From the NCBI GenBank assembly GCA_037178675.1, contig JAYMGJ010000215.1, positions 27,971 through 91,970 of the forward strand: 64,000 bases of DNA. The letters run 5' to 3'. Positions 58,462 to 64,000 of this stretch are shown piece after piece (position 1 is the stretch's first letter; every line of letters starts with the position of its first letter). A program made the translations under genes and the position numbers. This DNA is from Scleroderma bovista (lineage: Eukaryota; Basidiomycota; Agaricomycetes; Boletales; Sclerodermataceae). Below the pieces are notes generated by a model, which was not told the DNA's origin, searched no databases, and saw only the letters and a list, made by a program, of their open reading frames with translations.

Positions 58462-60291
58462 ATGTCTTCTAATATCCCTGTAAGCCAACTGCTCGATAAC
58501 ACACCTCGATCACTTCACTTTCTCTCATCCACAGACAAGGCGCGTTACGCGGCAGACCCGCGCAATCGCCCAGAAGGATAACGAAAATGCCACAGCCCGT
58601 ACCACCCGTACCACCACCCGCTCAAAACCTCCCTCCAACTCGGGCGCATTGCCACCTCCATCGAATGCACTTAGTCGGGCCACAGCGCCGACCCTTGCCT
58701 CGAGGGCAAAAGTAGGCACCAAAGATGAGAACAAGGTAGATGCCACGGCTCAGGGCAAGCGAAAGCGTGAGGCATTAGGCGAGGTCACAAAAAACGTCTC
58801 CAAGAACGTTGCGGTGGCATCCAAGGAGGCATCCAAGGATACCAAGGCGCACAAATTCGACGGTGTGGTCATCAAGACTTCCGCCACAAGTCGCCAGCCA
58901 TTACGTACAGTTGCAGGTCCTACCGCTCGTCGTGGCACCAAGACGGCAGCTGCCCCGTCCCAGATCCATCCGCTGGACGAAATCAAGAAGCCGGTCAAGG
59001 AGGTGGCCAGGGCCCTGACCATAGAAGCCCCGCCGCAGGAAATGAAGATGGCCGTCGAGGAGGACCGTGTATTTAAGAAACGAAGAACGTCCTCCGAGGC
59101 TCCAGAAGAGGTCAAGTCCTTTGACGAGCAACACGAAGTCGCTCAGGCGCTCGAACTGGGTGTCGATAGTGAACCAGAAGCCGACCCGAATGGCCACGAC
59201 TGGGATGACCTCGATGCCGAAGACGTAGACGATCCACTCATGGTCAGCGAATATGTATCCGAAATATTTTCCTACATGAAGCAAACCGAAGTAAGCACAA
59301 ACGCCCACATTTCGTTCATCAACTGACATCCACCATTTATAGTTGACCACCCTTCCCAATCCCGATTACATGTCGAGTCAAAAAGAGCTCGCGTGGTCTA
59401 TGCGAGGGATATTACTTGACTGGCTGGTCCAGGTCCACGCACGCTTTCGTTTGCTCCCCGAAACGCTCTTCCTCTGCGTTAATATCATCGACCGCTTCCT
59501 CTCCGCTCGTGTGGTCTCGCTAGCCAAACTCCAGCTCGTTGGCATCACCTGTCTGTTGCTCGCCGCCAAAGTCGAAGAAATCGTCGCACCGTCCGTCTCA
59601 CACTTCCTCCACTGCGCCGACTCTTCCTATACTGAGGCTGAGATCCTTCTCGCTGAACGTTACGTCCTCAAGACGCTCGATTGGAACCTCGGCTACCCTA
59701 ATGTTATGCATTACTTGAGACGCATAAGCAAAGCGGACGACTACGACCTTAAGGCACGGACCGTCGGCAAATACCTCCTCGAGGTTGCAGCTCTGGAGTG
59801 GAGGCTCCTCGCAACGCCGCCTTCATTAGTCGCTGCTGCCTCGATCTGGTTAGCTAGATTGATTCTCGGTCATGACAAATGGGTGAGTCCTCCAAAGTAT
59901 ATCGTCGCCTCTTGTGCTAATCCCACCCCAGACGCCCAACCTCGCCCACTACTCAACATATGCCGAGAGTTCCCTGATCCCCACAGCAAACCTGATGTTG
60001 AACTACATTCTCAAGCCGATACGCCATGAGTCCTTTTATAAGAAGTATGCCGGCAAGCGGTTTTTGAAGGTGAGTGCGACGACTGCACATGTCACGTCGA
60101 CTCATTTCGCCTAGGTCAGCGTGTGGGTGCGGGAATGGGTGCTGGAGCGGTGGGAAGAGGGGACACAAGTGTCGCTCGCACACGACTTGCCCAAGCTGAA
60201 GGCCTTGAATCGCGCGGAGCGCGCACGGTTGGAAGCTGCAGGTCTTGTCAACCGGGAGCTCGACGACGAAGACCTACTGGCCCGATCATAG
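58462..60291 (+). CDS. CLB: G2/mitotic B-type cyclin
   Basis: Five exons (58462-58479, 58535-59290, 59343-59882, 59932-60069, 60115-60291) give 542 residues in frame. The first exon encodes only MSSNIP. The N-terminal half is basic and Ala/Lys/Thr-rich; a destruction-box-like RxxLxxV string is REALGEVTKN. The acidic stretch WDDLDAEDVDDPLMVSEYVS leads into the cyclin fold: YMSSQKELAWSMRGILLDWL with VQVHARFRLLPETLFLCVNI, IDRFLSARVVSLAKLQLVGI, AAKVEEIVAPSVSHFLHCAD (the MRAILxDW...KYEE region), then the second fold ERYVLKTLDWNLGYPNVMHY, YLLEVAALEWRLLATPPSLV and the C-terminal cyclin domain ESLIPTANLMLNYILKPIRH. It binds and activates Cdc28/Cdk1 for entry into mitosis, in the nucleus. The tail WVREWVLERWEEGTQ ends in LDDEDLLARS. 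Cdc13/Clb2-type is most likely. Shares its promoter with SIN1. Confidence 0.9.
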
Positions 60292-61418
60292 TAGCAGTGG
60301 GTCACGGCATATTCCCCTTCATTAGGATAACCTTGCCTATCTCTATATCATCCACCCAACCGATTAGCTCATGCACTATCAGGGATACCTTATATCACGC
60401 GCATTTTATCACCATTTTTTTTTTCGTTTTCTCCCCAGTCCATTTCATCCCACGCATCCAACATTATCCTGTGCAACCTCCAACATCCTCACGATCTACA
60501 TTTCACCATCATGTTTTATTCTTGAGAAATGTTATCTGATGCGTCCATTCGCGCCCTCACTATATGATATAGCCTCTCCCTCTCCATGCCGCCTCTCCGC
60601 TGCCTCTCCGCCTTCAGTACTGTATGCTCTTCATGCGTTTGCGTGCGTCAGTCATGCGTCTGGTCTTGGTGCTCGCTGTGGCTGCGATGCTAAGCCTGGT
60701 GTTCAAGGTGCCATTGCCGGTGGCTGCCTCATGCTGGTTCCTTGGCTCCGTTCGTACTGACAACACCGGTTCATTTCCACCCACTCGACCATCGATTCGA
60801 TTCTCCGCATATCACTCAAGTGCTCCTCCCCCCATCCTCCCCCTCCCTTGTACTGTGGTCGTTGGCGTCTCTGGGAGTCGTCACTGTCGCTATTCACATT
60901 CTATTAGTACGACTCGAGGTACATGTATGGATCGGATCGTTCTCTGTAAAGCGGGATGTACTGGATCCGTTTGTGACATACATACACAATAGGTATATTT
61001 TTTTATAGAAATTTATGGACTGTATCTTTTGCTGCGTGGGCGGACCGTGCATCTGGGCAGTGGTCCCCCCAAATACGTATATAAACCTATAGACAACCGT
61101 GACTCGGACGCTATTACTAGTCGAGTCACAGTTCTTCAGACCAGTCTACAATCGGATAAAGGCTTGAAGTCACAGCGATCGACGCGATCGACGGCGGCGT
61201 GCCGCGATCACGTTGCGTTCAGAACTAGACCTCGTCTGAGTAGACACCGGCGCTCAGCATCCTCTCAACGTTTACTCAATGTTTTTTTAGCTCACCTCAG
61301 CGCAGAGAACTATTCCATTGCTGAGCCCTTCTGTGCTTGCATGCACTACTGAGACATTCAACCCCATAACTTTTCCACCGGCCTGAAACTAGTGCGCTTA
61401 TAATCATCGAACACGGCC
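60292..61418. other. Intergenic between cyclin B and the histone deacetylase
   Basis: About 1.1 kb with pyrimidine-rich stretches (60310-60620). Overlapping open frames of up to 138 codons (60123-60539, 60371-60760, 60624-60992) are shadows or low-complexity and show no family motif. A palindromic GATCGACGCGATCGACG lies at about 61178. No gene is called; the promoter of the deacetylase is expected at the right end. Confidence 0.4.
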
Positions 61419-63055
61419 ATGCAGTGCAATGAGTCGGACGACTCAGAAAGCTCGGAGCCAAGACCATCGGGTTCACGCGTAGGCTACGTCGTCTCAGAGG
61501 GGTTGGCCAAGGCAAGTTCATGCCACACCAGCCCGTTAACTGTCAGCATAATAATCGGGTCGTGGCATTTCCGCCTTGCGGCTTTCATCGCACATCATTG
61601 CAGGTATCGTCGCTCCTACCTTCGAACCGAAACAGATCCCTCTTGGTCCATTCACTCGTCACCGCACTCGGCCTCTTCAAAGCTGTCGATCCGGGTGGCC
61701 GAAAATGTATCCAGGTTCTACGTCCCCGCAAAGCAACCACAAGTGAACTGCTCACATACCATACGCGTGATTACCTCGAGTATGCGTTGAGCCCGTCCAG
61801 CGACTACCAAGACCAGTCTCAAGTCGCGGAGTTTGGCCTCGAAGATGTACGTCCATTTCTGCATTGCCTCGTTCAATTACGAAGTGGCAGGGGGAATGAC
61901 TCGGAGTATGTTGTAGGATTGTCCCCCGTTTCGCAATATGCACGAATATATTCAACTCGTTGCCGGGGCAACGCTGACAGCAGTGGACGCGCTGAAGAAC
62001 GACGTATGTGATATAGCCATTTGCTGGGATGGCGGAAGGTTGGGTCTTCTCGTTTTCACCAATGAGAGATACCCAATTTGATTTCAAAGGCATCATGCAC
62101 AGAAGGCCAAGGCGTCTGGGTTTTGCTACGTCGCGGATTGCATACTGGCTATTCTTTCTTTGAAACGGCCCGTCCCCTCTCTAGTACCGATGCGAAGACC
62201 GCGCGTGATGTACGTTGACTTGGATCTGCATTTCTCAGATGCAGTCTCGCAAGCATTTTACAATGCGAGCTCTGCTGTGTCCTCCCAAATTTTGGTACTA
62301 ATCACTGTTCCTCGTATATCTATTGGCGATTTCATAACTCTTCTCTGTAGACGTTGTCTATCCACCATGCGTCCCCAGGGTTCTTTCCTGTCTCCGCGCT
62401 CTCGGGCCTACCCAACCCTGATGACCCCGCATTCGATCCATTCACGCTGTCGATTCCCCTGAAACCTGGTGCTTCCGGCCGAACATTTGCTCGAATATGG
62501 CCGATAGTCGAATGCATCAAGGACATATTCAACCCAGACATGGTCGTCGTCGAGTGTGGTCTAGATGGACTTGCTGGTGATCCGATGGCTACGTGGAACT
62601 GGTCCTTGGGCGGTGTCGGATCCCTTGGATGGTGCATCACCCGGATATTACATGACTGGGATGGTAAAAAGCTGTTACTCGGTGGCGGTACGTTACACGC
62701 TCTCTTGTTCTCTCCGCCTGGCAAGAAGATAAAGTCGTTGATTCAAGGAGGCTACAATTCTACGAATGCATCGCGGGCCTGGGCATTTTTAACTTCTGTC
62801 GCAGTAAGGAATCATGCCTTGGGGAGGGGGACGAAACACTGACTTACGTATTTAATGCGACGTTGCTAGATTGGAAAGCCGCTCCCGCTGGAAACAGATA
62901 TACCAGATCATCGTGCCCTTCCTTTGTATCAGCCGTCCTTCACACTCGACGTTCCCTCTGGAAATATGCAAGACCAGAATTCGGAGGATTACTTGAGAGA
63001 TGTGGAGCAGTGTTACAGACGAGTCCAGATGCACCTAGAACATAGACTGTCGTAG
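61419..63055 (+). CDS. HOS1: Class I histone deacetylase, HDAC8/Hos1 type
   Basis: Zn-dependent lysine deacetylase. Exons 61419-61511, 61604-61846, 61917-62038, 62090-62294, 62351-62687, 62748-62803 and 62870-63055 give 413 residues in frame. Blocks: VGYVVSEGLAK joined to VSSLLPSNRNRSLLVHSL (HDAC8-like start), NMHEYIQLVAGATLTAVDAL, ICWDGGR joined to HHAQKAKASGFCYVADCIL (the active-site His-His), MYVDLDLHFSDAVSQAF (zinc ligands Asp and His of D-L-D-L-H), SIHHASPGFFP, VVVECGLDGLAGDPMATWNW (third zinc Asp), and LLGGGGYN with the catalytic Tyr. The C-terminus resembles HDAC8: IGKPLPLE...IPDHRALPLYQPSFTLDV. Usual enzymes read D-L-D-L-H-H-G-D; here the last three are F-S-D, yet all metal ligands remain, so activity is likely. 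Intron 1 (61512-61603) begins with GC, not GT. Likely a nuclear or cytosolic deacetylase; Hos1 acts on cohesin Smc3 in yeast. Confidence 0.88.
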
Positions 63056-63629
63056 GTACTGTGTAAGTACAAATGCATAGATATTGACCCAGCACACCTT
63101 CCTTGGGGATCAACCTTAGGATTACTGTCGAATCTGCTGGAATGTGGGCTGCTCTGATCGGATTCGAGAGAAATTGGTCGTGGAATTGTGTGATTTTTGT
63201 TAACTAGTGCGCCCCCCCATGTACTCAAGTACGAGGTAGGCAGTAGTGACACCATCATCTACTAATTATGCAAAAGAAATCTTATTGCGTTTCCTTCTCT
63301 TACATCAATCTTTTGATGTCGCAAGTGTGCGCACAGGCAAATGCGTGGTACCAGGGTAGGAGACTATATGGACGAACCGGGTTTCACGCTTGTAGACAGT
63401 AGAGCAATGAGGAGCTGCTAATGCCCACCGCCACCAAACCTTCACGGGATTACGTAAGGTCATTCACTACCACCAAGTAGTAGACTCACTACTTTTTGGT
63501 GAGTTTAATACTGCTGCACCATTGGCCAAGCTGGCCAGCTTGTTATGCCCCCGTCACCTGTGTACAATATCTCCTAAACGCGTTTCTTACCTGTCTTTCC
63601 ATCTATCATCTGTTCAGCTTGGAAAATCG
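63056..63629. other. Intergenic upstream of tRNase Z
   Basis: No gene recognised. A short near-palindrome CCACCAAGTAGTAGACTCACTACTTTTTGGTG-like structure lies at about 63470-63501 (arms CACCAAGTAGT and ACTACTTTTTGGTG), of unknown meaning. Confidence 0.4.
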
Positions 63630-64000
63630 ATGCTCTGGAGCACGTCAGTGTTGAGCACCCTATCATCCGATACGGAGCCATCTATAGTCGTTACCTTCGA
63701 TTCTGCCAAGTATCTGTTTAACGTCGGGGAAAATACTACGAGGTCGTATCTCCAAAGCCGGCAAACATGGAGGAAGACGCGGGCTCTGTTCGTCACTTCT
63801 GTTGGCACCCAAAGAACGAGCGGTCTTCCAGGTATTTGTGCTATTCTACCAACTCTACAGTGACTGACGAGGTTACATTATTAGGTCTACTGATGACATT
63901 CGCGGATGCAGGGCGATCAAAAGTACATATTGCTGGCCCTTCCGGACTGTTGCATCTCATGGCCAGCATGCGGAGGTATACCTACCGGTGAGTTCGTGTC
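63630..64000 (+). CDS. TRZ1: Long-form tRNase Z (ELAC2/Trz1), N-terminal part only
   Basis: tRNA 3'-end endonuclease that removes 3' trailers in nucleus and mitochondria. The gene runs off the window. Exon 1 is 63630-63831 and exon 2 is 63885-63987 (donor GTGAGT at 63988), in frame across a 53-base intron. The start MLWSTSVLSTLSSDTEPSIV fits the first strands of the metallo-beta-lactamase-like N-terminal half; next come VTFDSAKYLFNVGENTTRSY (equivalent to the FNCGEGVQR stretch), RALFVTSVGTQRTSGLPG and LLMTFADAGRSKVHIAGPSG with LLHLMASMRRYTY. In long-form enzymes this half has lost the metal-binding HxHxDH motif, which lies in the C-terminal half outside the window. The in-frame sequence before 63630 is also open, but the family start fits this ATG. 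Confidence 0.85.

Noticed and set aside
60123..60992. Overlapping plus frames after cyclin B
   Set aside because: The first is the cyclin's last exon in another frame; the others are low-complexity with no motif.
1..64000. CRISPR arrays, integrases, long terminal repeats, viral genes
   Set aside because: No regularly spaced repeats, reverse transcriptase, integrase, transposase or viral replication motifs were recognised on either strand.

Overview
The window looks like nuclear DNA from an Agaricomycete (mushroom-forming basidiomycete). Genes are split by many short GT-AG introns of about 50 bases, they lie on both strands, and several families typical of that class are present: HET-domain proteins, a DUF6533 membrane protein, a DUF7137 protein, a Trp-rich orphan domain, multi-copy MATE transporters and P450s. 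No operons, CRISPR arrays or convincing RNA genes were seen. Order-level placement is not possible from the sequence alone.

Layout. 1-5.4 kb: a partial helical-repeat gene (-), an IKS1-type protein kinase (-) and a DUF7137 membrane protein (+). 7.7-15.7 kb: a Ser/Pro-rich orphan, a six-exon orphan with a conserved Trp-rich C-terminus, the queuine tRNA-ribosyltransferase accessory subunit (QTRT2) and a membrane-anchored J-domain protein, all (+). 16.3-18.9 kb: a HET-domain gene broken by an internal 374-base inversion whose ends are two GATATC palindromes. 20.7-23.6 kb: a peroxisomal ABCD half-transporter. 24-49 kb: an accessory block with three MATE transporters, a FluG/glutamine-synthetase-like ligase, two tandemly duplicated P450s and an MFS transporter, plus decayed copies of a MATE gene and of the ligase. 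51.5-54.5 kb: a probable bHLH pseudogene and a DUF6533 gene. 55-64 kb: conserved cell-control genes, namely TORC2 subunit SIN1 (-), B-type cyclin (+), an HDAC8/Hos1-type deacetylase (+) and the start of long-form tRNase Z (+).

How the genes may work together. The ends of the window are housekeeping. The 24-49 kb block has the composition of a small metabolic or detoxification cluster: an amide-forming ligase of the GS fold, two near-identical oxidases lacking the usual I-helix threonine, and four efflux or uptake carriers. Its recent duplications and decayed copies show rapid turnover. A shared function is inference only. The most solid unusual observation is the HET inversion: both break ends and the inverted piece stay in one reading frame, so the intact ancestor can be deduced from the sequence itself.

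Exon boundaries given for QTRT2, the J-protein, the Trp-rich orphan, cyclin B and the deacetylase were checked to keep the frame through the whole CDS. Those of the kinase, ABC, MATE, SIN1, P450, MFS and DUF6533 genes are outer limits with internal introns not all placed.
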